A stretch of 64,000 bases of DNA from REEB95 sp035934995. Its GTDB lineage: Bacteria > Pseudomonadota > Alphaproteobacteria > ATCC43930 > CGMCC-115725. Every line of letters begins with the position of its first letter. The stretch's first letter is position 1. The position numbers and the translations under genes were made by a program. The DNA lies in contig DASYXI010000041.1 of assembly GCA_035934995.1 (NCBI GenBank), positions 1 to 64,000 on the forward strand, read 5' to 3'. Positions 24,202-33,001 of the stretch are shown here, piece after piece. The notes below the pieces were generated by a model, which was not told the DNA's origin, ran no database searches, and was given only the letters and a program-made list of their open reading frames with translations.

Positions 24202-25539
24202 GTGGCCCAACGCAAGAAAAATTCCGTTTCACGCCGCCGTGTCCTGCAAGGTGCAGCCGCCGCAGCCGGTACGTTGCCGCTGATTCACGTGCCGCGCGCC
24301 TTCGCGGCCGAAGAGTCGATCGGTAACTGGCCCGAGGGCGCCAAGGGCGAAAGCGTATTTGTCGGCGTCACGGTGCCGCTGACTGGTCCCTATTCGGCCG
24401 ACGGCCACGATCTCCAGAAAGGCTACGAGATTGCCTTCGAGCACCTCAACGAAGGCGGCGGGCTCGTGCCGCACGTTCCGAGCCTCCACGGCAAGAAGGG
24501 TGTCCTCGGCAAGAAGCTCGTCTACAAGATTGCCGATACCCAGACCCAGCCGAATCCGGCGGTCCAAGCGCAAACCACTTTCATCACGCAGGACAAGGCG
24601 ATCATGATCACCGGTTGCCTCGCAAGCAACACGGCGATCGCGCTCGAAAAGCTGGCGCAGCGCTACCGCGTGCTGAACATGGTTGGCTGCAGCGGCGCCA
24701 ACGAGACCACCGGCGTCGATTGCCAGAAATATGCTTTCCGCTCGCAGCCGTCGGCCTATATGGCGGCCAGGGCGCTGGTACCGGCGCTTGCAAAGGCAAT
24801 CGGCAAGAACAAGAAGTCGATTTACCTTGTGCCCGATTACGCTTACGGCCATTCGGTCGAGCATTCGACCGGCGAGTTCACCGAGAAAGCGCTCGGTTGG
24901 AAGTCGCTCGGTTCACAGGTCTGTCCGGTCGGCACCACCGACTACAGCTCATACCTGCTTAACATCGCCAATAGCGGTGCCGACGTGTTCGTCAACGTCG
25001 CCTTCGGCAATGATGCGGTTGCCTCGTGCAAGCAGGCGAAGCAGTTCGGCATCCTCGATAAGATGAAGATGATCGTGCCGAACATTTCCGCCTTCCAGGG
25101 CCAGGAACTCGGCCCCGAAATCATGGGTGGTGTCTACGGCACCTTGGATTTCTGGTGGACCCTGGCCGAAACCAATGCGATGGCCAAGGTCTTCGTCGAC
25201 ACGTTCTACGCCAAATATAAGTATCGGCCAAACTGGCCGGCACATATTGCTTATACGCAGATGATGGTGTGGGCCGATGCCGTGACCCGCGCCAAGACGT
25301 TCGATCCACGCAAGGTGATCGCGGAGCTTGAAGCGGGCCACAAGCTGCAGATGCCGCTGGGCGAAGTCTGGTATCGTAAGGAAGATCACCAGCAAGTGCG
25401 GGCGGTTCCGGTCGTGGTCGGCAAGACCAAGGCGCAGATGCGTAACGACGAGGATTTCTTCCAGATCGTCAACCTGACGCCGGGTCCGGAAGTCATGCCG
25501 CCGGACTTCCTCGGCTGCAAGATGCCGACCAGCGCCTGA
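24202..25539 (+). CDS. ABC transporter substrate-binding protein, branched-chain type (LivJ-like)
   Basis: A 445-residue periplasmic binding protein (Peripla_BP_6 fold). I chose the GTG at 24202 because GGAGGGAG lies 8 bases before it. It gives a twin-arginine signal (SRRRVLQGAAAAAGT, cleavage after AFA). The mature N-lobe starts VFVGVTVPLTGPYSADGHDLQKG. Although the family is named for leucine-type amino acids, members bind amides, urea, aromatics and short acids, so the ligand is open. It heads a seven-gene co-directional operon of transporter and oxidoreductase genes. Tat export is unusual for the class but seen in alphaproteobacteria. Confidence 0.88.
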   Translation: MAQRKKNSVSRRRVLQGAAAAAGTLPLIHVPRAFAAEESIGNWPEGAKGESVFVGVTVPLTGPYSADGHDLQKGYEIAFEHLNEGGGLVPHVPSLHGKKGVLGKKLVYKIADTQTQPNPAVQAQTTFITQDKAIMITGCLASNTAIALEKLAQRYRVLNMVGCSGANETTGVDCQKYAFRSQPSAYMAARALVPALAKAIGKNKKSIYLVPDYAYGHSVEHSTGEFTEKALGWKSLGSQVCPVGTTDYSSYLLNIANSGADVFVNVAFGNDAVASCKQAKQFGILDKMKMIVPNISAFQGQELGPEIMGGVYGTLDFWWTLAETNAMAKVFVDTFYAKYKYRPNWPAHIAYTQMMVWADAVTRAKTFDPRKVIAELEAGHKLQMPLGEVWYRKEDHQQVRAVPVVVGKTKAQMRNDEDFFQIVNLTPGPEVMPPDFLGCKMPTSA

Positions 25540-25583
25540 CACGCCTGTCGGTTGATCGGTGAAGGTGCGGGAGGAGGGCGACC

Positions 25584-26459
25584 ATGATTAGTTGGCCGCT
25601 CTTCTTCTCGCAAGTGTTCAACGGGCTCACGCTCGGTGCGCTGTTGGTGCTCGTCGCCATGGGGCTGACGATCGTCTTCGGCACGCTGGGCGTGGTCAAT
25701 TTCGCGCACGGTGCCTTATACGGGCTCGGCGCCTACGCCGGCTACGTCGCCTACGGATATACCAACTCGTTCGTCGTCGCGATGGCGGCCGGCGCGCTAT
25801 GTCTTCTGATCGTCGGCATCATCATCGAGCGCGGGCTCATACGCCTCTATTACCAACGACCAGCGGAAGATCAGATTCTCGTCACTTTCGGCGTCGCGAT
25901 CATCCTGGTCGAAGGCATGCGTGCCGCCTTCGGCGGTCTCGCCCGCAATATTCCGGCACCGTCCTGGGCGGCGGGCATCGTTAATCTGCACGTCACGCTC
26001 TATCCGACTTATCGCATCGATGTGCTGGCGATCGTGTCGGCGTCGTTGGTGCTACTCTATTTCGTCCTTTACCGCACGCGACTTGGCCTGATCGTGCGCG
26101 CCGGGATCGAGGACCAGCTCATGGTCAATATCCTCGGCATCAACGTCACGCGCACCTTCCTGACCGTGTTCGCCCTGGGCGCGATGGCGGCGGGGTTCGC
26201 CGGCGTCATCAACGCGCCGATCGTTACCGTGACGCCGGACATGGGCGCCGACATCCTGGTGCAATCCTTTGTCGTCGTCGTCATCGGCGGCGTCGGATCG
26301 TTCTGGGGCGCGGTGGTGGGGGGCTTGATTGCCGGTGAGATTCTGGCGCTCACGGCAATGATCCAGCCCGCTTATTCCCAGGTCATGCTGTTCGCCGCAA
26401 TGGCGCTGGTGCTTATTCTGCGGCCGCAGGGTCTGTTCGGGGTCGAGGGCCGGCAATGA
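25584..26459 (+). CDS. livH: Branched-chain-type ABC transporter permease (LivH-like)
   Basis: A 291-residue LivH-family inner-membrane permease with about eight hydrophobic segments. Family signatures include FNGLTLGALLVLVAMGLTIVFG, GVVNFAHGALYGLGAYAGY (about 36-54) and VVIGGVGSFWGAVVGGLIAGE (about 232-252). It forms the translocation pore with the LivM half of the next gene. It is 45 bp after the binding protein, with GGAGGAGG before the ATG, and overlaps the next gene by 4 bp. Confidence 0.93.
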   Translation: MISWPLFFSQVFNGLTLGALLVLVAMGLTIVFGTLGVVNFAHGALYGLGAYAGYVAYGYTNSFVVAMAAGALCLLIVGIIIERGLIRLYYQRPAEDQILVTFGVAIILVEGMRAAFGGLARNIPAPSWAAGIVNLHVTLYPTYRIDVLAIVSASLVLLYFVLYRTRLGLIVRAGIEDQLMVNILGINVTRTFLTVFALGAMAAGFAGVINAPIVTVTPDMGADILVQSFVVVVIGGVGSFWGAVVGGLIAGEILALTAMIQPAYSQVMLFAAMALVLILRPQGLFGVEGRQ

Positions 26460-28312
26460 CCGTGCGCGCCGCGCGCCCGGCCGCGCTGGCCAGGCGCTTC
26501 GCGCCCGAGATCGCGCTCATCGTGATCCTCGCGATTCTGCCGGCGATCCTGCCCCATATCGGCGGCACCTATGACATTGCCAACCGCATTCTCGATTGGG
26601 GCCTGTTCGGTCTCGGCTTCGATCTGCTCTTCGGTTTCACCGGGCTGTTGTCGTTCGGGCAGGCGGCGTTTTACGGCGCGGGCGGCTTTGTCGCGGCCTA
26701 TTTCCTGATCGCGCCGTTCACCAACAACGCGATCGTGGCGCTGATCGCCGGCACGGTCGCGGCGGCCATCTTCGGCGTGATCATCGGCTATCTGTCGCTG
26801 CGCCGCGCGGGCATCTATTTCGCGATGCTCACCCTCGCCTTCGGCGAGATGTTCTTCTTTCTCGACATTTCGCCGCTCGCGCGTTGGACTGGCGGCGAGA
26901 ACGGCGTCGCCGGCGTGCCGGAGCCGAGCCTCGGATTCGGCCTTTTCACCATCGACATCACCGATCCCGGCGGCCTTTACTGGTTGCTTGTCGTGGTTTT
27001 CGTTGTCGGCTTCTGGGTGGCGCGCCGCATCGTCGCTTCACCCTTCGGCACCGTCCTGCGCGCGATCCGCGAGAACACCGCGCGCACCGCCGCGGTCGGT
27101 CACGACGTGCCGAAATACAAACTCACGATCTTCGTCATCGCCGCGGCCTATGCCGGTCTTGCCGGCGGACTCCTGGGCTTGCTGCAAGGCTATATGCCGC
27201 CCGATGCGTTCTATCTCGACACCTCGGGACAGCTCGTCGTGCAGACCATCATCGGCGGTGCCGGAACGCTGATCGGGCCATTGGTTGGCGCGGCGGTCTG
27301 GCTTTACCTCTACACGCTGTTGCAGAACATTGCCGGTATCGGTGCGCTGTGGAAGATGATCCTCGGCATCATCTTCGTGCTGTTGGTGACGATTTTTCGG
27401 CGCGGCCTGTGCGGCGGCGCGGTCGTCTTATGGCGGCGGCTGCGAGCGCGGCCGGCGCCGGCGCCAGCGGTCGCTTCCGCCAGCGTCAAGCCGACGCGCG
27501 CCGCACCCGAGCCGCGCCGCTCGACGCAGCGGCCACCACCAACCGGTCCGGTCGTTCTGGCGACGCGCAATCTGACCAAGCGTTACGGTGGCTTGACGGC
27601 GGTCGATGACGTTTCGTTCGAGCTTCGCGAAGGCGAAATCCGCGCCGTGATTGGTCCCAACGGAGCCGGCAAGTCGACATTCTTCAACATGCTGGCGAAC
27701 GTCATCCCGCCGACGTCGGGGACGATCGAGTTCAACGGCGACAACATCACCGGCCTCGGCGCAACGTTGGTCTGTCAGCGCGGCATCTCGAAGAGTTTCC
27801 AGATCAACCAAATCTTTCCCAGCCTGACAGTGCGCGACAATTTACGGATTGCGGTGTTGGCGCGCTCCTACGGCAAGTTCCGTCCGTCGATGCTGCGTGC
27901 GGTCGATCGCGACGCCACGGTCAACGCCGGCATCGATGCGGCCGCCGCGTCGGTGCAACTCGCCGAACGGCTCGACACGCCAGCGGCCGAGCTCGCTTAC
28001 GGCGAAAAACGGCGGCTCGAGATCGGCCTCGCGTTGGCGACGCAACCGCAGATTCTTCTGCTCGACGAGCCGACCGCCGGCATGAGCCCGGCCGAACGCG
28101 TCGACACGGTGCAGTTGCTCCGCCGTATCGCCTCGGGCGTCACCATCGTCATCGTCGAGCACGACATGGATGTGGTCTTCGGACTGGCCGATCGCATCAC
28201 GGTTTTGTTCAACGGCCACAAGATCGCCGAGGACACGCCTGACGCCATTCAGGCCAATCCCGACGTGCGTGCGGCCTATCTCGGAAGCCAGGCGGCCCAT
28301 GAGTCTGCTTGA
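26456..28312 (+). CDS. livMG: Fused LivM permease and LivG ATPase
   Basis: A 618-residue fusion of two usually separate subunits. Residues about 1-325 are a LivM permease (GLFGLGFDLLFGFTGLLSFGQAAFYG and IGGAGTLIGPLVGA). A Pro/Ala/Arg linker (about 330-363) leads into a LivG ATPase (about 365-618) with Walker A GPNGAGKS (400-407), LAYGEKRRLEIGLALA (signature region, LivG type) and ILLLDEPTAGMSP (Walker B). The join is in frame with no stop. LivMG fusions are known. It overlaps livH by 4 bp and the LivF start by 14 bp. Confidence 0.93.
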   Translation: MTVRAARPAALARRFAPEIALIVILAILPAILPHIGGTYDIANRILDWGLFGLGFDLLFGFTGLLSFGQAAFYGAGGFVAAYFLIAPFTNNAIVALIAGTVAAAIFGVIIGYLSLRRAGIYFAMLTLAFGEMFFFLDISPLARWTGGENGVAGVPEPSLGFGLFTIDITDPGGLYWLLVVVFVVGFWVARRIVASPFGTVLRAIRENTARTAAVGHDVPKYKLTIFVIAAAYAGLAGGLLGLLQGYMPPDAFYLDTSGQLVVQTIIGGAGTLIGPLVGAAVWLYLYTLLQNIAGIGALWKMILGIIFVLLVTIFRRGLCGGAVVLWRRLRARPAPAPAVASASVKPTRAAPEPRRSTQRPPPTGPVVLATRNLTKRYGGLTAVDDVSFELREGEIRAVIGPNGAGKSTFFNMLANVIPPTSGTIEFNGDNITGLGATLVCQRGISKSFQINQIFPSLTVRDNLRIAVLARSYGKFRPSMLRAVDRDATVNAGIDAAAASVQLAERLDTPAAELAYGEKRRLEIGLALATQPQILLLDEPTAGMSPAERVDTVQLLRRIASGVTIVIVEHDMDVVFGLADRITVLFNGHKIAEDTPDAIQANPDVRAAYLGSQAAHESA

Positions 28313-28997
28313 GGTTGACGCAATCAACACATACTACGGCGAGGCGCACGCGCTCTTCGACGTGTCGATGCGGATCGAGCCGCACGAGGTCGTGGCGCTG
28401 CTCGGCCGCAACGGCGCCGGCAAGACGACGACGCTGAAGACCATGATGGGCGTGATGGCGCCCAAATCCGGCGCGATTCGCTTCAACGGCAAGCCGATCG
28501 GCGGCCTGCCGCCCTACAAGATCGCGCGCTTGGGATTGCAGCTTGTGCCCGAAGAGCGACGCATCATCGGCGGCCTGACCGTCGAAGAAAACATCGTCCT
28601 TGCCGGCTTGAGCGAATCGAAACCGTGGCCGCCGCAACGCGTCTACGAGATGTTTCCGCGTCTCGGCGAGCGCCGACGCAGCCGCGGCCGCGAGCTCTCG
28701 GGCGGCGAACAGCAGATGTTGGCGATCGCCCGGGCACTGGTGCGCGAACCGCAGCTGATCCTGCTCGACGAGCCGTTCGAGGGGCTGGCGCCTCTCATCG
28801 TCCAGGATCTGTTGGGCATTTGCCGCCGCCTAGCCGACGAAGGCCGCACGATCGTCATCGTCGAGCAGAACGTCGAAGCGGCGATGTCGCTGTCGAACCG
28901 CTGCTACATCCTCAACAACGGTCATGTGGTCTACGAAGGGCCGCCGCGCAACCTTCGCGGCGATCCCGAGTTCATGCACCGTCATCTCGGGATTTGA
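28299..28997 (+). CDS. livF: Branched-chain-type ABC transporter ATPase (LivF-like)
   Basis: A 232-residue ATPase. The start at 28299 (MSLLEVDAINTYYGEAHALF) is the natural LivF N-terminus. The longer open frame upstream overlaps the LivMG gene and is not coding. Walker A is GRNGAGKTT (about 37-45), the signature LSGGEQQMLAIARAL (about 133-147) and Walker B LILLDEPFEGL (about 153-163). It pairs with the LivG half to drive import. It overlaps livMG by 14 bp, so coupling is very likely. Confidence 0.93.
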   Translation: MSLLEVDAINTYYGEAHALFDVSMRIEPHEVVALLGRNGAGKTTTLKTMMGVMAPKSGAIRFNGKPIGGLPPYKIARLGLQLVPEERRIIGGLTVEENIVLAGLSESKPWPPQRVYEMFPRLGERRRSRGRELSGGEQQMLAIARALVREPQLILLDEPFEGLAPLIVQDLLGICRRLADEGRTIVIVEQNVEAAMSLSNRCYILNNGHVVYEGPPRNLRGDPEFMHRHLGI

Positions 28998-29001
28998 ACG
29001 T

Positions 29002-30723
29002 ATGCGTCGGCTGGTTGCCGAAGCGGTCGTGATTGGTGGCGGCGCGGCCGGAACCTTCGCCGCGCTCGAGCTGTGTCGGCGCGGCGTCAAGCCGCTGATT
29101 TTGTGCAAAGGCCTCGTCGGCAGGAGCGGCGCGTCGATCTTCGCCGGCAATCTGGTGGTGCCGGGACGGCTGCTCGGCAATACCGAGATGCAGGCGCGCG
29201 ATACCGCCGAATTCCTGATTCGGATGCACAATCACTTCCTGATCGATCAGCATTACGCGCGCGCCGCGGGCGAATGGATCGAGCGCGAATATTATCCCGA
29301 GCTCGAGCGCGCCGGGCTCTACCTGCGGCGCGACAACCGCGGCAACGTCGTCACCAACGACGGGCCGGTGCGCTGCATGGCGGCGCATTCGCAAGGCGAA
29401 TCCGGCGTGCTGTTCATGGATTTGCGGCGCAAGCAGGTGCTCCAGGCGGGGATTCCGTGGCTCGAGGAAACTGCGGCGACCGCGCTGCTCACCGGCGCCG
29501 ACGGCGCCATAGCCGGCGTGGTCGCGCTCGATCTGCCGAGAGGCGAGGTGGTGGCGATCGAAAGCCGCGCGGTGATCCTCGCCACCGGTTATGCCGACCG
29601 TTTTTATCCGCGCTCGACCGCGACGCGCGAGATGTCGGCCGACGGCATCGCCATGGCGTGGCGTGCCGGCGCCGAGCTGATGAATCTCGAAATCCAGTGG
29701 TGGCATACGAGTGACGTGCGCTATCCGCTGTGCTGGCAGCGGACGCAGGTTTACCCCAATCCGATCATCGGCTCGTCGCGTTCGGCGCGGCTCTACAATA
29801 GCGACGGCGAAATGTTCTTCGACCAGGAAGCCGACGCGCCAGTCGCGATGGGTCCGTACACGATCCAGCTCAAACGCTTGGCGAAGCAGGTATTGGCCGG
29901 CAAGGCCCGGTTCGACGGTGGCTATTACAGCGGCTTTACGCACGTCGCACCTGGCACCGTCATGGCCTATACCGATTACGCCAAAGCCTTCGCCGCACTC
30001 GGAAAATCGGTCGCCGCCGACACGCTCGAAACCGCATGCTCGGCGCATTACCGCCAGGGTGGCATCGTGGTCGATCCGGCGACCATGGCAACGCGCGTAC
30101 CCGGCCTCTATGTCGCCGGCGGCGTCGGCGGCCACAGCAACGGGCTGATCGCGCCGGTGACTTATGACGGCATGCTGGCGGCCGAGACGGTGGCGAGCGA
30201 TCTATCGCGGCTCGGACCGGCGACGTTGCCGGAGGACAAAGCCGTCGCGGAGGAAGCGCGGCTATTAGGGCTGCGCCGGCCGCGGTCCGGCAACAGTGCG
30301 ACGCCGGCACAAGTCAAAAAGGCGATACGCGCGCTGATGGGCGAGAAGATGGGTTTCTTCAAGGATGCGGCCAGCATGAACGAAGCGCTGGCGGCGGTGA
30401 CGCGGCTGCGCGAGGAAATGCTGCCGTCGATGGGGCTCGCGAACGCGACACCGCGGCTCAATTACGCCTGGCTTGATGCGATCGACATTGTCAACATGTT
30501 CGAGGTTGCGGCGTTGACGATCCGCGGCGCGCTCCATCGCACCGAAAGCCGCGGCCCGTTCTACCGGACCGATTTTCCCGATATGGACAACGAGAACTGG
30601 CTGACCAAGAACATTCTGACGCCGATGCCGAACGGCGATGTCGATTTTCGCATCGAGCCTTACGATCTTCCCTTCTTCAAACCGGATTTTGTTCGGCGAC
30701 CCAGTCTCGAAGTGGATTGGTAA
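29002..30723 (+). CDS. FAD-dependent oxidoreductase, fumarate reductase/SdhA-like subunit
   Basis: A 573-residue flavoprotein of the succinate dehydrogenase/fumarate reductase/AprA superfamily. The dinucleotide motif VIGGGAAGTFAALELCRRG is at about 9-27. GRSGASIFAGNLVVPG (about 43-58) replaces the His-Thr segment that carries covalent FAD in SdhA, so FAD is probably non-covalent. The ADGIAMAWRAGAELMNLE and WWHTS region (about 214-235) matches the capping-domain site. HYRQGGIVVDP and GLYVAGGVGGHSNGLIAPVTYDG (about 350-390) form the C-terminal FAD-binding part. The true start is the ATG at 29002, 4 bases after livF. Its stop overlaps the iron-sulfur gene (TAATG). Substrate unknown, probably whatever the transporter imports. 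Confidence 0.82.
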   Translation: MRRLVAEAVVIGGGAAGTFAALELCRRGVKPLILCKGLVGRSGASIFAGNLVVPGRLLGNTEMQARDTAEFLIRMHNHFLIDQHYARAAGEWIEREYYPELERAGLYLRRDNRGNVVTNDGPVRCMAAHSQGESGVLFMDLRRKQVLQAGIPWLEETAATALLTGADGAIAGVVALDLPRGEVVAIESRAVILATGYADRFYPRSTATREMSADGIAMAWRAGAELMNLEIQWWHTSDVRYPLCWQRTQVYPNPIIGSSRSARLYNSDGEMFFDQEADAPVAMGPYTIQLKRLAKQVLAGKARFDGGYYSGFTHVAPGTVMAYTDYAKAFAALGKSVAADTLETACSAHYRQGGIVVDPATMATRVPGLYVAGGVGGHSNGLIAPVTYDGMLAAETVASDLSRLGPATLPEDKAVAEEARLLGLRRPRSGNSATPAQVKKAIRALMGEKMGFFKDAASMNEALAAVTRLREEMLPSMGLANATPRLNYAWLDAIDIVNMFEVAALTIRGALHRTESRGPFYRTDFPDMDNENWLTKNILTPMPNGDVDFRIEPYDLPFFKPDFVRRPSLEVDW

Positions 30724-31748
30724 TGGCCGAACGTCCGCAAGTGCCAGCCGGCGCGCGCAACGTGGGACGCGACGATACCGGCGACAGCCCGGCCGCACGG
30801 CTCGCGAGCCTCAAGGAAGGCGACACCGTCATCGCGCGCCTGTTCCGTTTCGATCCGACGGCCGACACCGCGCCGCGCTTCGAGACCTACCGCGTGCCTT
30901 ACACCAAATGGATGCGCGTACTCGAAGTCCTGACCTTCGTCAGCGAGGAACTCAGCGGCGATTTGGCGCACCGCTGGTTTTGCGCCAACCGCATGTGCGG
31001 AACGTGTGCGGTGCGCGTCAACGGCCGCGAGGTCCTGGCATGCTGGGAGCCGGTCGAATCCGACATGACGATCGAGCCGCTGCGCAACGCGCCGGTCGTG
31101 CGCGATCTGGTGATCGACCGGTCGGGTTACGAACAGCGTGTCCTCGGTTTGACGCCGTGGCTCGAACGCCGTGAACCCTATGCCGGCTTTCCCGAGCCGC
31201 TGACCCATCCGGCGATGGAGTCGGCCGATAAGGCGCTCGATTGCATTTCGTGCATGTGCTGCTTTTCCGCTTGTCCCGTTGTCGGCCTGGGCGATGAGAC
31301 GAATTTCGTCGGTCCGGCGCCGCTGGTGCAGTTGGCGCGCGTCGCGCTCGATCCGCGCGACGGCATCGACCGCGGCCGTATCGCGCTCGAACGCGGTGCC
31401 GTGTTCGACTGTGTCTCCTGTTACAAATGCGAGGAGGTCTGCCCGGTATCGATTCCGATCATCACCGGAGCGATCGAGCCGCTGAAGGCGCTCGCCTTCA
31501 AGAGCATGGCGCGCAAGAGTCGGCACGCGCGGGTCTTCCTCGCAATCGTCCGGGCGCGCGGCCGCATCGATCCGTCGGCGCTGGTCCTCGGCGTGCAGCG
31601 TCTGGCGGCGCTGCGGCATCCGTTCCGCGTGCTCAAGTTGTGGCGGCGCGGCAAGATCGATCCGCTGAAGAGCCTGTTCGGCTTCCGCTTGCCCGACATC
31701 GCGCAGATCCGGCAGATCTTCGCCGCGGTGCGCGGAGGGCGGCGATGA
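30723..31748 (+). CDS. Iron-sulfur subunit, SdhB/FrdB-like
   Basis: A 341-residue protein with three cluster sites. A plant-ferredoxin-type [2Fe-2S] site is CANRMCGTCAVRVNGREVLAC (C-x4-C-x2-C-x11-C). Two C-x2-C-x2-C-x3-CP sets follow, CISCMCCFSACP and CVSCYKCEEVCP. This is longer than usual SdhB (about 240) because of a C-terminal extension of about 90 basic residues. It would carry electrons from the flavoprotein to the CCG subunit. Its ATG sits inside the flavoprotein stop and its own stop overlaps the next start, so the three subunits are made in a coupled fashion. Confidence 0.88.
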   Translation: MAERPQVPAGARNVGRDDTGDSPAARLASLKEGDTVIARLFRFDPTADTAPRFETYRVPYTKWMRVLEVLTFVSEELSGDLAHRWFCANRMCGTCAVRVNGREVLACWEPVESDMTIEPLRNAPVVRDLVIDRSGYEQRVLGLTPWLERREPYAGFPEPLTHPAMESADKALDCISCMCCFSACPVVGLGDETNFVGPAPLVQLARVALDPRDGIDRGRIALERGAVFDCVSCYKCEEVCPVSIPIITGAIEPLKALAFKSMARKSRHARVFLAIVRARGRIDPSALVLGVQRLAALRHPFRVLKLWRRGKIDPLKSLFGFRLPDIAQIRQIFAAVRGGRR

Positions 31749-32608
31749 GATTCGCCTATTATCCCGGCTGCTCGGCGCAAAGCACCTGCAAGGAGCTGAA
31801 CACGGCGACGCACGTCGTGACGGCCAACCTTGGACTCGAGCTCATCGAGCTGCCGTCGGCGGGCTGTACCGGCAGTCGCGAGCTGCGTGCCATCGATCCG
31901 GACCTGTTCCTGGCCTTGAACGCGCGGCTGCTGGCGCTCGCCGAAGCCAATAACCTGCCCCTGATGACCGTCTGCAACACCTGCACGCTCAACTTCCTCG
32001 ACGTGAACAAGATTCTGACCGAGGCGCCGGAACGCCTGGCGGCGGTGAACGCCATTCTCGCCAAGCAGGGATTGCACTATCGCGGCACGACGCGCGTCAG
32101 CCATTTCCTTTGGGTGCTGCTCGAGGATATCGGCGAGGCGCGGTTGCGCGCGCGGGTGGTGCGCCGGCTCGCCGGCCTGCGCGTCGCGGCGTTCTATGGC
32201 TGTCACATCACGCGTCCGCCGACGCATTTCGGTTTCGTCGATTCGCGCAACGCTCGCTCGATCGAGCGCATCAACGAAATTCTCGGCTGCGAATCGATCG
32301 ACTATAGCGGCCGTACCGAGTGCTGCGGTTTTCACACCGCGGCGCACGAGGAGAAGATCGCGATCAAGCTCACCGGCCGGCATATCAAGTCGGCGCGAGA
32401 CAACGGCGCCGCCGCCATCGTCACGCCCTGTCCGTTGTGCCACACCGTGCTCGACACCTTCCAGGATCAGATGGAGCGCGATCTCGACACCGAGCTCGGC
32501 ATGCCGATTCTGCACCTGCCGCAGCTGGTCGGGCTTGCCATCGGCCTGACGCCGACCCAGCTCGGCGTCGCCCACCACATGGTGCCGGTCGATCTGCCGC
32601 TCGGTTGA
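31745..32608 (+). CDS. CCG-domain subunit, HdrB/SdhE-like
   Basis: A 287-residue protein of the heterodisulfide-reductase B / SdhE cysteine-rich family. The N-terminal CCG repeat reads YYPGCSAQSTC, then GCTGSRE in place of CCG, then CNTC. The second repeat has FYGCHITRPP, a proper ECCGFH, and CPLCHT. In SdhE/HdrB such domains bind a special [4Fe-4S] cluster and pass electrons to quinone or disulfide. GGAGGGC precedes the ATG at 31745. The open frame upstream is not coding. With the two preceding genes it forms a class-E-like SdhABE module, here attached to an importer. Confidence 0.85.
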   Translation: MRFAYYPGCSAQSTCKELNTATHVVTANLGLELIELPSAGCTGSRELRAIDPDLFLALNARLLALAEANNLPLMTVCNTCTLNFLDVNKILTEAPERLAAVNAILAKQGLHYRGTTRVSHFLWVLLEDIGEARLRARVVRRLAGLRVAAFYGCHITRPPTHFGFVDSRNARSIERINEILGCESIDYSGRTECCGFHTAAHEEKIAIKLTGRHIKSARDNGAAAIVTPCPLCHTVLDTFQDQMERDLDTELGMPILHLPQLVGLAIGLTPTQLGVAHHMVPVDLPLG

Positions 32609-32632
32609 AAAGTCGTCGTTCCGGTCGAGCCG

Positions 32633-33001
32633 CTACGGCAGCGGCGTCAGGCGCCAGCCGTGCGCGATCATACAACTCACCGGCGATCGCTGGGCATCGG
32701 GCGCATCGATCGTGACCGAATTCGTGGCATCGGCAGCATTGGCCGGCGTCGAATAAGCGGGCGCCATCGGGCCAGCCGAATAACCGCTCGACGTGGGCAA
32801 TGGTTGGTAACCAGGCGCGGCAGCGGGCCGATAGGCCGTCGCCGCCGGATGGTAGTTGCAAGTCTGCATATCGTCCTGCAATGACGCGGCGTCGCCGCCC
32901 GGTTTGGCCCAGACGACGCGTGTCGTGTGGCAGGCAGCCAGCAACGACGCCAGCGCCGCCAGCGCCGCCACCCGTGCCGTCCATGTCGCCGCGCGGCTCA
33001 A
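32633..33001 (-). CDS. Small lipoprotein with C-terminal CMxxxGW motif
   Basis: A 122-residue lipoprotein with lipobox LLAAC (Cys 24). The longest reading starts at a TTG at 33001. A GTG at residue 11 is the alternative. Mature residues read TTRVVWAKPGGDAASLQDDMQTC, a Pro/Tyr/Ala-rich linker, and a C-terminus VSCMIAHGWRLTPLP. It shares W.KPG, a D.Q.C segment and CM...GWxLTP with the lipoprotein at 22046-22327. It lies directly downstream of a frameshifted gene on the same strand, and tail-to-tail with the CCG gene. Function unknown. Confidence 0.6.
   Translation of the reverse strand: MSRAATWTARVAALAALASLLAACHTTRVVWAKPGGDAASLQDDMQTCNYHPAATAYRPAAAPGYQPLPTSSGYSAGPMAPAYSTPANAADATNSVTIDAPDAQRSPVSCMIAHGWRLTPLP

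Noticed and set aside
25584..28997. Reading the importer as specific for branched-chain amino acids
   Set aside because: The family name is historical and the attached oxidoreductase argues for another substrate, so I did not name a ligand.
28972..30135. 387-residue minus-strand ORF opposite the flavoprotein
   Set aside because: Arg/His/Ala-rich with no domain. Shadow of the flavoprotein frame.
32421..33000. Extension of the second frame of the frameshifted gene past 33001
   Set aside because: It overlaps the lipoprotein in another frame and turns low-complexity (GTGGGAGG). The conserved part ends near 33001.
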